A program made the translations under genes and the position numbers. The notes under the pieces are model-generated. The model saw only the letters and a list, made by a program, of their open reading frames with translations, made no database searches and was not told the origin of the DNA. From Bradyrhizobium erythrophlei (GTDB lineage: Bacteria; Pseudomonadota; Alphaproteobacteria; Rhizobiales; Xanthobacteraceae), in the NCBI RefSeq assembly GCF_900142985.1, contig NZ_LT670849.1, positions 6,154,501 through 6,218,500 of the forward strand: DNA of 64,000 nucleotides. The letters run 5' to 3'. This document shows positions 35,463-44,825 of the stretch, in pieces. The number at the start of each line of letters is the position of its first letter. Position 1 is the stretch's first letter.

Positions 35463-36359
35463 CTATTGAATTTTGAAGTCGAAGGAGTAGGACGCGCCGA
35501 TGCCGACGGTCGTCTGGTTCACCGAACCGCGTGCAGTTACTAGCGGGCTCTTTGCGGCGTCGCCGAGCAGTCGATCGTATTCGATGTAGGAATGCACCTC
35601 CCACTGCGGATTGATGCGATACTTGACCTGTGCGCCAGCGCCGGCCGACTGTGCGCCGCCCTTGGCGTCGAACACCGGAAGCCCAGTCGCCATCGCTTGA
35701 ACGGCGTCGATACCGAAATAGGGCGAGACGGCCTTCGTGCTTTCCAATGTGAAGCGCGGGCCGGCCGAAACGGTTATCGCCCGCGTCACCGGCACGATGA
35801 AATCCGCCGAAAAGTCGGAGACCACGCCCTGATGGCCTCCGAAGCCCTCGCGGGTCTCGTTGCGCACGCGAAACCAGCTGACGGGAAAATATTCGATGAA
35901 GCCGCCAAGCTCGAACGCAGCCTTGACGTCGCCGAGACCGCTGAGCTCGGAATAGCTGCTAGCCTTTCGCGACGACACGAACTTGCCCACCGCGCCCACG
36001 CGCAGATCGCCGAAATCGATCAACGCGATGCTTGCGTTATCGCGTGGGCTACGAAACTGATCCACCGAGCCGGCGCGACGGATGGAGAAGATCGGGACCG
36101 GGCTGAACAAGCTGTGGTTTGCTCCCTCAAAGTCCGGGCTGTACTGGCCTTCCGCGCCGATCATGACGGTCCAGTTGCCGGACACCGGTGGTAGCAACGG
36201 CAGCTCAAAAGGGGGCGCCGGCAAGGTGAATGCCGTTTGAGCTGATGCGCTGTCGAAGACGGTCACCGTCGCGCTGAAGGCTGCGAACGTTGCAGCGAAA
36301 AGGGTGCGCTGCGCGCCGCTTGTGGAAAAGCGGAAGGCGGCTTCGATGGCATACTTCAT
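35463..36359 (-). CDS. MipA/OmpV-family outer-membrane beta-barrel protein
   Basis: 298 residues from ATG at 36359 (MKYAIEAAFRF). The frame extends about 23 codons upstream without support. The signal peptide ends near ASAQTAF. The mature part has alternating beta strands: WTVMIGAEGQYSPDFEGANHS (the family's opening), GAVGKFVSSRK, GGFIEYFPVSWFRVRNETREGFGGHQG, VSAGPRFT, YFGIDAVQA, and closes with GIGASYSFDFKIQ, whose aromatic-type ending suits outer-membrane insertion. Followed by two envelope proteins and divergent from a two-component system that may control it. Confidence 0.82.
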   Translation of the reverse strand: MKYAIEAAFRFSTSGAQRTLFAATFAAFSATVTVFDSASAQTAFTLPAPPFELPLLPPVSGNWTVMIGAEGQYSPDFEGANHSLFSPVPIFSIRRAGSVDQFRSPRDNASIALIDFGDLRVGAVGKFVSSRKASSYSELSGLGDVKAAFELGGFIEYFPVSWFRVRNETREGFGGHQGVVSDFSADFIVPVTRAITVSAGPRFTLESTKAVSPYFGIDAVQAMATGLPVFDAKGGAQSAGAGAQVKYRINPQWEVHSYIEYDRLLGDAAKSPLVTARGSVNQTTVGIGASYSFDFKIQ

Positions 36360-36632
36360 TTGAGGGGGCCTCAGGCCAGCTGATGTGGATTCGAGCCCGC
36401 TCCAAATCGCTGACCAACATTGCCCCAAGATTGCCGACCCGAACGTCCGCCGTTGGCGTCATCGAACCGCAGCCAAACATTGCCCGAACATTGCCCGAGC
36501 CGAAGCTAATCGTTTTTCTTTATGCGGGACCGGCAGATATCCAATCTGCCCGCAGCTTGCCTTCGCCAGTCCGCGTGCCGTAAGTGAAAGTGTCCATCCA
36601 GCCTGAAGCGCCACAATCGGGCCAAAGAGGGA

Positions 36633-37361
36633 GTGTCACGATCCTCGGTTCCGCTGCCGCCTCTTGCTAGAAAGACCCATGTGCGCTCACTCGTGATCGA
36701 AGACGAACCGCAGATCGGCGCCTATCTCAGCCGCTTGCTGATGCAATTGCACAGCGTGGTCGACACCGTCGGCTCGGTTTCGGATGCGCAGCATGCGCTC
36801 AGCAATTTCAAATATGATCTGGCGATCGTCGACCGTATGCTGCCCGACGGCGATGCACTTCAAATCGTCACCGCGTTGAGCCAGCTGCCGGAACGGCCGG
36901 CCATCATCATGCTCACCGCGAAAGATACCAAGGAAGACGCGATCGAGGGCCTCAACGGCGGAGCGGACGATTATCTCGGCAAGCCGTTCGAGCCGGACGA
37001 ATTCATTGCCAGGGTGCGTGCCGTGTTGCGGCGGCCGCGGCTTCTTGTTCCACAGGTGCTGGCGTTCGGAAACGTCGAGCTGCACCTCGGTAGCAATGAG
37101 GCCGTCGTTGCCGACAACAAGGTCCTGTTGCGGCGGCGCGAAGCCATGATCCTGGGCGCACTGTTGATGCGGCGCGACCGCGTCGTCACCCGCGCCGCCT
37201 TGATCGATGAGATCTACGGCTTCGATGACGAGATCGAGTCTAACACGCTCGAAGCGCAGGTCTCGCGGCTTCGCAAGAAGCTCAGCGAGCTTGGCGGCAA
37301 CGTCGAGATCCGCAGCATGCGGGGCATCGGCTACATGCTCAGGATGGCTCAGAGCCGATGA
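36633..37361 (+). CDS. OmpR-family response regulator
   Basis: Receiver domain: E23/D24 acid pair, phosphoacceptor D67 in AIVDRMLPDG, TAKDTKEDA and the switch Lys in YLGKPFEPDEF (numbering from the GTG at 36633). A C-terminal winged helix (about 140-240) ends EAQVSRLRKKLSELG...IRSMRGIGYML. The true start is uncertain: a GTG at 36681 giving MRSLVIEDEP is as plausible. Its stop overlaps the sensor kinase start (ATGA at 37358). It is divergent from the MipA-like operon. Confidence 0.9.
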   Translation: MSRSSVPLPPLARKTHVRSLVIEDEPQIGAYLSRLLMQLHSVVDTVGSVSDAQHALSNFKYDLAIVDRMLPDGDALQIVTALSQLPERPAIIMLTAKDTKEDAIEGLNGGADDYLGKPFEPDEFIARVRAVLRRPRLLVPQVLAFGNVELHLGSNEAVVADNKVLLRRREAMILGALLMRRDRVVTRAALIDEIYGFDDEIESNTLEAQVSRLRKKLSELGGNVEIRSMRGIGYMLRMAQSR

Positions 37362-38731
37362 GGTCGATCGCCAGGACCTTTGCCGTTTCGCTCGGTTTCG
37401 CCGCAACGGCCATCTTCATCGCCACGATCACCATCTCCGTCTGGCAGGTCCAGCTGCGGGAATCCGAGCCGATTGCTTGCAGCGTCGCGGCGGGCATTCT
37501 CTACGACGCCGCGGTCGTCGACCCCGGCCGCGCGCTGACGATCCACTCCACACGGCGTGTCGAGGAGCTGAAATCCAACAGCCCGAACCTTTGGTATGTC
37601 GTGTCCTACGCGAACCTGACCAGCGAGTTCGAGCGGGAACGCAGACCCGCTTTGCCATTCTCGCTCCCCTATCGAGGGCCGATCGGTTTCTCGGTCCTCA
37701 ATGCGCTCGACCAAAAAAGCACGTTCTGCCTCGCGGTCATCCGGTGGGGCCCCGGCGATCTGGTGGTGATGATCGGAGAGGCGAAAGTCCGCTTCGGTCA
37801 GATTTTGAGATCGTTCGTCTTCCGCAATGTCTTCCCGCTTTCGCTGGTGGCCTTTGCCTTTATCCTGATCGTGACCATCGGCGCGCTGCTGTCGGGGCGT
37901 TTCGTGGCCCGCGGCATCGAGCGCGTCACGCGGCGTGCGCTCGCGATCGACCCGGCGGCGCCGCAGGGATCGATTGCACTCGATGAGGTCCCCGTCGAGC
38001 TCAAGCCGCTGGTCGAGGCGTTGAACCGCGCCTTCGACGAGATCAGCGCCTACATCAAGATGCAGCGCCGTTTTCTCGGCAATGCGGCCCATCAGCTGCG
38101 GACGCCGCTCACTTTGTTGCGTGCCAAGATCGAGGATGTGGCCGAACCTCAATTGAAAGTCGCGCTTGTTCGCGACGTGCGCCGCCTGACGTCGCTGGTC
38201 TCGGCCATGCTGGACCTAGCGCGGCTGCAAAATCATGCGATCGAAAAGCAGCCCATTGACCTCGCCGTCGTGACGCTGGACGTGCTTGCCGATTTTAGCC
38301 CCTCGGCGCTGGACGCCGGGATCGAATTGTCGCTGGAGCAGCCCGAGGAAGGTGCTGTTGTCGTGCAGGGTGTGGAGGCTGCGATCCGCAGCGCGTTGGC
38401 GAATCTGGTTGGCAATGCCTTGATCCACGCGCGGGGTGCCAAGCGTATCACCGCGACGTTGGGTTGCGGCGGCGTGTCGATCCGTGATGACGGGGCTGGA
38501 ATCGCCCCTCACTCTGACGGCAAGCTGACCGAGCCATTCCGAACCGGCAACCTTGCAAGAGAAGGCGCAGGCCTCGGCCTCTCCATCGTTCAGGAGATCA
38601 TGGCGGCCCATGGCGGCGAGTTGATCATTACGTCGGCTCCGGGAGGCGGAACGACCGCCAGCCTGCGCTTTCCGGAAGCCGATCGCGAAAGGCCCCACCC
38701 GGCAAGATCGCTCGGTGTTGAGGTCAGCTAA
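37358..38731 (+). CDS. Sensor histidine kinase
   Basis: 457 residues. Helix 1 (SLGFAATAIFIATITISVW), a periplasmic sensor of about 120 residues (no known domain), helix 2 (VFPLSLVAFAFILIVTIGALL), a HAMP-like region and the dimerisation domain with phospho-His H245 in GNAAHQLRTPLT. The ATPase has N-box LVGNALIHA, G1 IRDDGAGIA and G2 GAGLGLSIV. EnvZ/QseC-type. Translationally coupled to the response regulator. Confidence 0.92.
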   Translation: MRSIARTFAVSLGFAATAIFIATITISVWQVQLRESEPIACSVAAGILYDAAVVDPGRALTIHSTRRVEELKSNSPNLWYVVSYANLTSEFERERRPALPFSLPYRGPIGFSVLNALDQKSTFCLAVIRWGPGDLVVMIGEAKVRFGQILRSFVFRNVFPLSLVAFAFILIVTIGALLSGRFVARGIERVTRRALAIDPAAPQGSIALDEVPVELKPLVEALNRAFDEISAYIKMQRRFLGNAAHQLRTPLTLLRAKIEDVAEPQLKVALVRDVRRLTSLVSAMLDLARLQNHAIEKQPIDLAVVTLDVLADFSPSALDAGIELSLEQPEEGAVVVQGVEAAIRSALANLVGNALIHARGAKRITATLGCGGVSIRDDGAGIAPHSDGKLTEPFRTGNLAREGAGLGLSIVQEIMAAHGGELIITSAPGGGTTASLRFPEADRERPHPARSLGVEVS

Positions 38732-38769
38732 ATTTGGCGGAGCGCGCGAACTTCAGATCACGACCGGAA

Positions 38770-39555
38770 CTAGATCAGCTTGCCCGCATAGGGCATCGAC
38801 GCGGTGAGGCCGCCATCGACCGGAAAAGCCTGGCCGTTGACATAGGATGCTTCGTCGCTCAGCAAAAACAGGCCCATCGCCGCCAGTTCATGCGGCTGAC
38901 CGGCGCGCTTCAACGGATTGAGCTGACCGATCTTGTCCTGCGTGCCGCGCTCTTTGGCGCGGTCGAACACCGGCTTGGTCATGCCGGTCTCGATCAGGCC
39001 GGGGCACACCGCATTGATGCGCACGCCGGTGCCGGACAACGAATAGGCGGTGGTTTGCACGAGGCTGATGACCCCGGCCTTGCTCGATGCGTAGGGATGA
39101 CCGCTGGCGCCGGATTTCAATCCCGCGACCGAAGCCGTGCAGAGGATTGCGCCGTGGCCCTGTTTGATCATGTGCGGGCTTGCGTATTTGATCGCGAGAA
39201 ACGGCCCGATCAGGTTGATGCGCAGGATTTCCTGCCAGTGTTCCACGGTCTGTTCGGCGATCGGCACCAGCCCGCCGCTGACCCCGGCATTGGCCCAGAT
39301 CGCATCGAGCTTTCCGTAGGTGGAGATGGCCTTGTCAATGAAGGCGATCACGTCCTTTTCGGAACCTGCGTCCGCAAGAACCGCCTCCGCCGTGCCGCCG
39401 GCCTTGCGCACCTGATCGACCGTGTCCTTCACGCCCTCGGAGCGATCGACCGCAATCAGCCTGGCGCCTTCCTTGGTGAAGAGCAGCGAGGCCGCACGTC
39501 CGATGCCGCTGCCGGCGCCGGTGATGATGACGGATTTGCCTTCGAGCCGGCCCAT
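38770..39555 (-). CDS. SDR-family oxidoreductase
   Basis: 261 residues, classical short-chain dehydrogenase: cofactor loop TGAGSGIGRA with DRSE at the end of beta-2 (NAD-preferring Asp), WANAG (usual NNAG), catalytic Ser in CTASVAGL, YASSK with catalytic Tyr/Lys, and a CPGLIETGM loop. Divergent from a histidine phosphatase gene. Substrate unknown. Confidence 0.9.
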   Translation of the reverse strand: MGRLEGKSVIITGAGSGIGRAASLLFTKEGARLIAVDRSEGVKDTVDQVRKAGGTAEAVLADAGSEKDVIAFIDKAISTYGKLDAIWANAGVSGGLVPIAEQTVEHWQEILRINLIGPFLAIKYASPHMIKQGHGAILCTASVAGLKSGASGHPYASSKAGVISLVQTTAYSLSGTGVRINAVCPGLIETGMTKPVFDRAKERGTQDKIGQLNPLKRAGQPHELAAMGLFLLSDEASYVNGQAFPVDGGLTASMPYAGKLI

Positions 39556-39683
39556 GTCGTTTCCTTCAGCTTGTTGAACAGCTTTTCGCCTTGCGGAATT
39601 TCTAACAAAGTTTCAAACGTCGAAGTGACTTGAGGCCCGAGGGCTCTCTGACGTACCAACGACATTATGTAAGGGTTTTCACG

Positions 39684-40388
39684 ATGTCCAATGCCGGCAA
39701 ATCAGGAGTCATTACCACGCGATGGTGGTGGGTTCGCCACGCACCGGTGCGCTCCGACGGCGGCAATATCTATGGCCAGACGGACATCGCCTGTGATACC
39801 GGCGATCGCTACGTGTTCGAGGCGGTTGCGAAGGTCTTGCCGCGGAGTGCGGTCTGGGTCGCGAGCAGTTTGATGCGCACGCACCAGACGGCGCAGGCGA
39901 TCTGGGATACCGGCTTTCCGAAACCGGCGACCATGGCGAAGGAGGTGGCCTTCGCCGAACAGAATCTCGGACGATGGCAGGGGATGAACCGTGCCGCGTT
40001 TCACGCCAGCCGCCCCGCCGGCAGTGGCTGGTTTGCCGATATTGCCGAGCCTGCGCCCGGCGGCGAAAGTTTCATGGATCTCTACAATCGTGTCTGTGGT
40101 GCGATCGCGCGCATCAATGCCGAACATGCCGGCCAGGACGTGATCGCCGTCGGCCACGGCGGCACGATCAAGGCGGCCATCGGCCTTGCGCTCGGGGGCC
40201 AGCCTGAAAAAGGGCTGGCCTTTGATATCGATAATTGTTCGGTAACGCGGCTCGATCACATCGCAAGCCCCGCCGTGAATGTCTGGCGCCTGCCGATGGT
40301 CAACCAGCAGCCGTGGATGGCGGAGGCAGCCCACGAGGCGATGCATCCGCCGGCGGGGCCGGAAGTGGCGACAAGCAAGCTTGCCTAA
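39684..40388 (+). CDS. Histidine phosphatase family protein (phosphoglycerate mutase-like)
   Basis: 234 residues from ATG at 39684. The signature is RHAPV (phospho-His H19) in place of RHG; the second arginine lies in SSLMRTHQTA, and the distal catalytic His is in DVIAVGHGGTIKA. NIYGQTDIA is a PGAM/CobC-type substrate loop. Probably a phosphatase. It is 54 bp upstream of a second SDR gene on the same strand and may act in the same route as the kinase/dehydrogenase pair at 22-24.5 kb. Confidence 0.85.
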   Translation: MSNAGKSGVITTRWWWVRHAPVRSDGGNIYGQTDIACDTGDRYVFEAVAKVLPRSAVWVASSLMRTHQTAQAIWDTGFPKPATMAKEVAFAEQNLGRWQGMNRAAFHASRPAGSGWFADIAEPAPGGESFMDLYNRVCGAIARINAEHAGQDVIAVGHGGTIKAAIGLALGGQPEKGLAFDIDNCSVTRLDHIASPAVNVWRLPMVNQQPWMAEAAHEAMHPPAGPEVATSKLA

Positions 40389-40442
40389 CCAGCGAATAAC
40401 AAGCCGGCGCGAAAAGTCGCCGGATCGTGAGGGGAGTGGAAC

Positions 40443-41210
40443 ATGAACTTGTTCGATCTATCGGGAAAAGTCGCCATCATCACCGGCTCGTCGCGCGGTA
40501 TCGGGCGCGCAATTGCCGAACACATGGCCTATCACGGCGCCAGGGTCGTGATTTCCTCGCGCAAGCAGGCAGCCTGCGACGAGGTCGCGAAAGCCATCAA
40601 CGACAAGTCCGGCAAGCAGGTCGCGCTTGCAGTTGCCGCCAATATTTCGACCAAGGACGATCTGAAACATCTTGTCGAGGAAACCAACCGCGTCTTCGGA
40701 CCCATCGATACGCTGGTCTGTAACGCCGCGTCGAATCCCTATTACGGGCCGCAGGCCGGAATTTCGGACGACCAGTTCCGCAAGATTCTCGACAACAACA
40801 TCGTCGCCAACCACTGGCTGATTTCGCTGGTCGTGCCGCAGATGATCGAGCGCAAGGACGGCTCGATCACCATCATCTCCTCGATCGGCGGCTTGAAAGG
40901 ATCGACCGTGCTCGGCGCTTACGCGATTTCCAAGGCCGCCGACATGCAGCTCGCTCGCAACCTTGCGTGCGAATATGGCCAGCACAATATCCGCGTCAAC
41001 TGCATCGCGCCCGGCCTGATCAAGACCGATTTTGCCCGCGCGCTCTGGGAAAATCCGGAGACGTTGAAAGCATCGACCGCGCGTTCACCGCTGCTGCGGA
41101 TCGGCGAGCCCGACGAGATTGCGGGAGCTGCGGTGTTTCTCGCTTCCCGCGCCGGCACGTTTACGACCGGCCAGACCATCGTGATCGATGGCGGCGCGAC
41201 GATCAGTTGA
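40443..41210 (+). CDS. SDR-family oxidoreductase (second)
   Basis: 255 residues: cofactor loop TGSSRGIGRA with SSRKQ after beta-2 (NADP-compatible), VCNAAS (NNAG position), catalytic Ser in ISSIGG, Tyr/Lys in YAISK, and IAPGLIKTDFA. A GAGGGGAGTGG ribosome binding site precedes it. Convergent with the beta-lactamase-fold gene (12 bp between stops). Likely co-transcribed with the phosphatase gene. Confidence 0.9.
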   Translation: MNLFDLSGKVAIITGSSRGIGRAIAEHMAYHGARVVISSRKQAACDEVAKAINDKSGKQVALAVAANISTKDDLKHLVEETNRVFGPIDTLVCNAASNPYYGPQAGISDDQFRKILDNNIVANHWLISLVVPQMIERKDGSITIISSIGGLKGSTVLGAYAISKAADMQLARNLACEYGQHNIRVNCIAPGLIKTDFARALWENPETLKASTARSPLLRIGEPDEIAGAAVFLASRAGTFTTGQTIVIDGGATIS

Positions 41211-41222
41211 CGGTGTTTTCCG

Positions 41223-42446
41223 TCATTCCATCGCCGCGTAGACGAGGTTGCGGACCAGCGTGCGGGTGTAGACGCGCTGGCCGGGGGCCTGCGACATGAA
41301 GATGGCAAACAGGTCTTCCTTCGGGTCGATCCAGAAAAACGTGCCGCCCATGCCGCTCCAGAAGAACTGGCCGACCGAGCCCGAAAATGGCGCGATGCCG
41401 GATTGGGTGCGGACGCCAAAGCCGAGGCCAAAGCTGTGTCCGGGCTGGGTGAGCGTGCCCTGGATCTTCACGCTTGCGTCGAGGTGATCCGACGCCATGA
41501 ATTCCAGCGTCTTGCGGCCGATGATCCTGGTGCCGTCGAGTTCGCCGCCATTGAGCAGCATCTGGCAGAAACGCGCATAGTCCATCGTTGTGGAAACCAG
41601 CCCGCCGCCGCCGGATTCGATCACCGGTTTTTCGAGCATGCTGAACAACTGCACCTTGTCGCCGGTCCAGGGGTCGGCCGCGAACGGTTCGGCCAGCCGG
41701 TGCGCGTTCTCGGCAGCCGTGTAGAAGGCGGTTTCGTTCATTTGCAGCGGCGCCAGGATACGCTCGGTGAGGAATGCGCCGAGCGATTTGCCGCTGACGA
41801 CTTCGATCAGCCGGCCGAGGATGTCGGTCGAGCGGCTGTAGTTCCATTCGGCGCCGGGCTGGCAGATCAGGGGGAAACTCGCCACCAGCGCCGCATGCTC
41901 GGCATTGTCGATCTTCCGGCTGCGCACGCGCGATTGCTGATAGAGCTGTTGGACCAGGCCGTTGCCGGTGTGTTCGTAGGTGATGCCGGAAGTGTGGCGG
42001 AGCAGATCCTGGATCGTGATCGCCCGCGCGAGCGGCACCAGTTCGAGCCTGCCGTTGTTCTCGATGCCGACTTTCTGGTTGGCAAATTCCGGAATGAATT
42101 TGGGAAGCGGGTCGTCGAGCAGGAACTGGCCTTCCTCGAGCAGCATCATGACGCCGATCGATACGATCGGCTTGGTCATCGAAAAGATGCGGAAGATCGT
42201 CTCGCGGGTCATGGCGGCGGACTGCGCCGGGTCCTGCTTGCCGAGTGCGTCGAACCAGCCGATCTGGCCGCCGCGCGCGACCATGATCGTGGCGCCCGGC
42301 ATGGTTCCCTTGTCGATCTCGCGCTGAAAGACGTCCGACATCCGTTGCAGGCGAGCGGCCGACAGCCCGAGCGACTCAGGTTTGGCCTGCGGCAAGGGCG
42401 GGGTTTGCGGGCCAGGGGCCTGGCGGGTCGCGGTCTGCGCGGTCAT
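41223..42446 (-). CDS. Class C beta-lactamase-fold serine hydrolase/esterase
   Basis: 407 residues. The nucleophile motif S-x-x-K is FSMTK, the second motif is YSR (Y-x-N position) in WNYSRSTDILG and the third is HSFGLG. A leader of about 25 Pro/Gln-rich residues has no hydrophobic core, so it is probably cytoplasmic. Such proteins usually cleave esters (EstB-like) or peptides; antibiotic hydrolysis is not implied. Confidence 0.85.
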   Translation of the reverse strand: MTAQTATRQAPGPQTPPLPQAKPESLGLSAARLQRMSDVFQREIDKGTMPGATIMVARGGQIGWFDALGKQDPAQSAAMTRETIFRIFSMTKPIVSIGVMMLLEEGQFLLDDPLPKFIPEFANQKVGIENNGRLELVPLARAITIQDLLRHTSGITYEHTGNGLVQQLYQQSRVRSRKIDNAEHAALVASFPLICQPGAEWNYSRSTDILGRLIEVVSGKSLGAFLTERILAPLQMNETAFYTAAENAHRLAEPFAADPWTGDKVQLFSMLEKPVIESGGGGLVSTTMDYARFCQMLLNGGELDGTRIIGRKTLEFMASDHLDASVKIQGTLTQPGHSFGLGFGVRTQSGIAPFSGSVGQFFWSGMGGTFFWIDPKEDLFAIFMSQAPGQRVYTRTLVRNLVYAAME

Positions 42447-42621
42447 GACGGTCTCTCTTTATATCTGTGCGGTTGTCGCCTTCGGCAGGCTTTTGGCCTT
42501 GGAACGGCCAAGCCCAAGATCAATTCGGGGTTTAAGGATGCCACCGGACGCTTCGCCCTTGCAATCCGCCCCTGCGCTATGCTTGAAACGGCCCGGATCG
42601 GACGGCGACGCCGGTCCGTAC

Positions 42622-42697
42622 AGGAGTGTAGCTCAATTGGTAGAGCACCGGTCTCCAAAACCGGGGGTCGCAGGTTCGAGCCCTGCCACTCCTGCCA
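42622..42697 (+). tRNA. tRNA-Trp (CCA)
   Basis: 76 nt with all arms: acceptor AGGAGTG/CACTCCT, D-arm GCTCAATTGGTAGAGC, anticodon stem CCGGT/ACCGG around CTCCAAA (anticodon CCA), T-arm GCAGG-TTCGAGC-CCTGC and encoded CCA. In many alphaproteobacteria this gene sits just before secE; here 7.6 kb intervene. Confidence 0.97.
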
Positions 42698-42802
42698 GCG
42701 CGTAAGCGGCTCGCCGACCTTCACAGCTCAAATATCGAACTCGTTCTCCGCAATCTGACGCGAAGCGGCACTTGCGCTCTTGCCGTTGCCAGTTGACCGA
42801 TC

Positions 42803-42837
42803 TGCAACCCTGTTGCAGATTGCAATCAGGTTGCAGC
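42803..42837. promoter_or_regulatory. IclR-type operator array
   Basis: CTGCAAC-CCT-GTTGCAG (42803-42819) is a perfect palindrome, followed by ATTGCAAT (42820-42827) and a third GTTGCAG (42831-42837). The array ends 10 bp before the IclR start codon, so binding would block its own expression; related sites could control the Liv operon. Confidence 0.65.
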
Positions 42838-42847
42838 GGGTGGGCGA

Positions 42848-43663
42848 ATGCCGGTTACAGCGGTCGATCATGCCATGGCCATTCTGGAACGGCTCGCCGA
42901 CGAGCCGGGTGGCCTGTCCGTCACCGGCCTCGGCCGGCATATCGGCGTCAATAAAGGCTCGATCGCCCGCGTTCTCATTTCGCTGCAAGGCACCGGCCAT
43001 GTCGTTCAGGATGCGGTGACCGAGCGGTATTCGCTGTCGCTGAAGACGGTCTCGATTGCGCATCGCTACATGGATCGTCTCGGATTTCCGGCGCTGATTC
43101 AGCCGGTGCTGAACGAGCTGTCGGCCGCGACCGGCGAACTTGCGCAACTCTCGGCCTGCGACCGAGATCGGCTCTACGTCATCGCCAAGGCCGAAGGCGA
43201 GAACAGGATCCGGATTGAATCGCTGCTGGGCCGCGAAATCGCGCTGCATGCGAGCGCCACCGGCAAAGCGTGGCTGAGCGGCATGGCGCGTGATCAGGCG
43301 ATCCGAATTCTCAGCACCTCGTCGCTGGTGAAGCTGACGCCGAACACGGTGACCGACCTCGTCAAACTCGAGCGCGAACTCGATAAGACCCGAATACGCG
43401 GCTACGCGCTTCAGCGCGAAGAACTGATGGACCATATGTCCGCGCTTGCTCTCCCGGTCTGCCGCACCGCGGAGAAATTTCCGGTAGGCGCGCTGGTGGT
43501 TGCCGCGCCGACCTTCCGTTTTCCCGAAACGCGAATCCCTGAAATCCGCGCGCTGGTGCAGGAGGCTGCAGTGCGCATCGGCGCGCTCTGGCCGCCAGGC
43601 GCCGTGCACCTGCCGCTCGGCCCGGCCAGCGCGAAGACCGCACCCGATTTTTCGACCGTATAG
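42848..43663 (+). CDS. IclR-family transcriptional regulator
   Basis: 271 residues. N-terminal winged helix (about 5-65: AVDHAMAILERLADEPGGLSVT, GVNKGSIARVLISLQ) and IclR effector domain (RLYVIAKAEGENRIRIES, HASATGKAWLSGM, GYALQREELMDHMSALALPV). It is 25 bp before the transporter operon on the same strand, so it probably controls this operon and itself. The ligand is unknown, presumably related to the transported compound. Confidence 0.92.
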   Translation: MPVTAVDHAMAILERLADEPGGLSVTGLGRHIGVNKGSIARVLISLQGTGHVVQDAVTERYSLSLKTVSIAHRYMDRLGFPALIQPVLNELSAATGELAQLSACDRDRLYVIAKAEGENRIRIESLLGREIALHASATGKAWLSGMARDQAIRILSTSSLVKLTPNTVTDLVKLERELDKTRIRGYALQREELMDHMSALALPVCRTAEKFPVGALVVAAPTFRFPETRIPEIRALVQEAAVRIGALWPPGAVHLPLGPASAKTAPDFSTV

Positions 43664-43688
43664 AATCCTTCAAACCGGAGGTACGATC

Positions 43689-44822
43689 TTGTTTTCATTT
43701 CGCTGTTTGGTGCCCGCTACCATTGCTGCCGTTGCATTGACCTCGCCGGCATTCGCGGCCGACAAGATCCCGCTCGGTCTGGTCGCGCCGACCTCCGGCT
43801 CCGTTGCGCTTGATGGCCAACAGCAGGTTGCGGGCGCGAATTTCGCGGTCGACGAGTTCAACAAGGCCGGCGGTCTGGGCGGCAAGCAGGTCGAACTCTT
43901 TGTCGAGGACGGCGAATGCAAGCCGGCCTCATCGACGGCGGCTGCGGAAAAGCTCATCACGCGCAACGAAGTGGTGGCGCTTGCGGCCGCGTTTTGCAGT
44001 TCGGCGACCAAGGCGGTGCAGCCGATCGCCGAAAAGTATCAAGTGCCGGTCGTCAACGGCATCTCGTCAGACCCGTCGCTGACCGATCCGCTGCGGCCGT
44101 GGTTCTTCCGTACCAAAATCCACAACGTCACCCGCGGAAAGTACTACGCGAAATTCATCGCCGAGGATATCAAGCTGAAGAAGCTCGCGGCGATTGCGGT
44201 TGACGATGATTTCGGCCGTTCGGCCGTGACCGCTTTCACGCCGGTGCTCAAGCAATACGGCGCCGAGTTCGCGCTGGTCCGCTACTTCAAGCATGGCGAG
44301 GTCAATTTCATCTCGCTTCTGAACGCGGCCAAGGAGACCGGCGCCGACGGCCTGTTTCTGGTTGGCGAAGCGCAGGACGGTGCGCTGATCATGAAGCAGT
44401 ATTATCAGCTCGGGCTGAAATTGCCGGTGGTCGCGCTCGGCTCGTTCAACACGCCGCAATTCTTCGATGCCGCTGGCTCGGCTGCCGAGGGCGTCTACAA
44501 TGCGGAAGTCTGGGGCGAGGGCGTCGACAATGCCGCGGCCAAGCAGTTCGTGTCGGCATGGCAGGAAAAGAACAAGGGCTATCCCGGCCTTTACGCACTG
44601 TCGGGCTATGTCGAGCTGCGAACGCTTCTCGAAGCGATGAAGAAGGCCGGCAGCACCAATCGCACCAAGCTCAAGGAAGCTCTGGAGGGCCTGAGCTGGG
44701 ACAGCCCGATCGGAACCATCAAGTTCGATGCCAAGCATCAGGCGTTGACGTTGATGTTTGTGACCAGGAACGAGGGCGGCAAGGGCGTCGTGGTCGCGAC
44801 CTTCGACACCTCGAAGGACTGA
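43689..44822 (+). CDS. livK: Branched-chain amino acid-type ABC transporter substrate-binding protein
   Basis: 377 residues from TTG at 43689, chosen because a GGAGG site lies 7 nt upstream and the product then starts with a clean signal peptide (CLVPATIAAVALTSPAFAA). Upstream in-frame codons give an Arg-rich nonsense peptide. The mature protein has the two-lobed LivJ/LivK fold: IPLGLVAPTSGSVALDGQQ, FNKAGGLGGKQVELFVED and GLFLVGEAQDGALIM. The ligand may be an amino acid, amide or other compound. First gene of a five-gene operon. Confidence 0.9.
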   Translation: MFSFRCLVPATIAAVALTSPAFAADKIPLGLVAPTSGSVALDGQQQVAGANFAVDEFNKAGGLGGKQVELFVEDGECKPASSTAAAEKLITRNEVVALAAAFCSSATKAVQPIAEKYQVPVVNGISSDPSLTDPLRPWFFRTKIHNVTRGKYYAKFIAEDIKLKKLAAIAVDDDFGRSAVTAFTPVLKQYGAEFALVRYFKHGEVNFISLLNAAKETGADGLFLVGEAQDGALIMKQYYQLGLKLPVVALGSFNTPQFFDAAGSAAEGVYNAEVWGEGVDNAAAKQFVSAWQEKNKGYPGLYALSGYVELRTLLEAMKKAGSTNRTKLKEALEGLSWDSPIGTIKFDAKHQALTLMFVTRNEGGKGVVVATFDTSKD

Positions 44823-44825
44823 CCG

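Noticed and set aside
41403..42758. 451-codon plus-strand ORF overlapping the beta-lactamase-fold gene and tRNA-Trp
   Set aside because: Antisense to a gene with intact SxxK motif; it reads through a tRNA gene.
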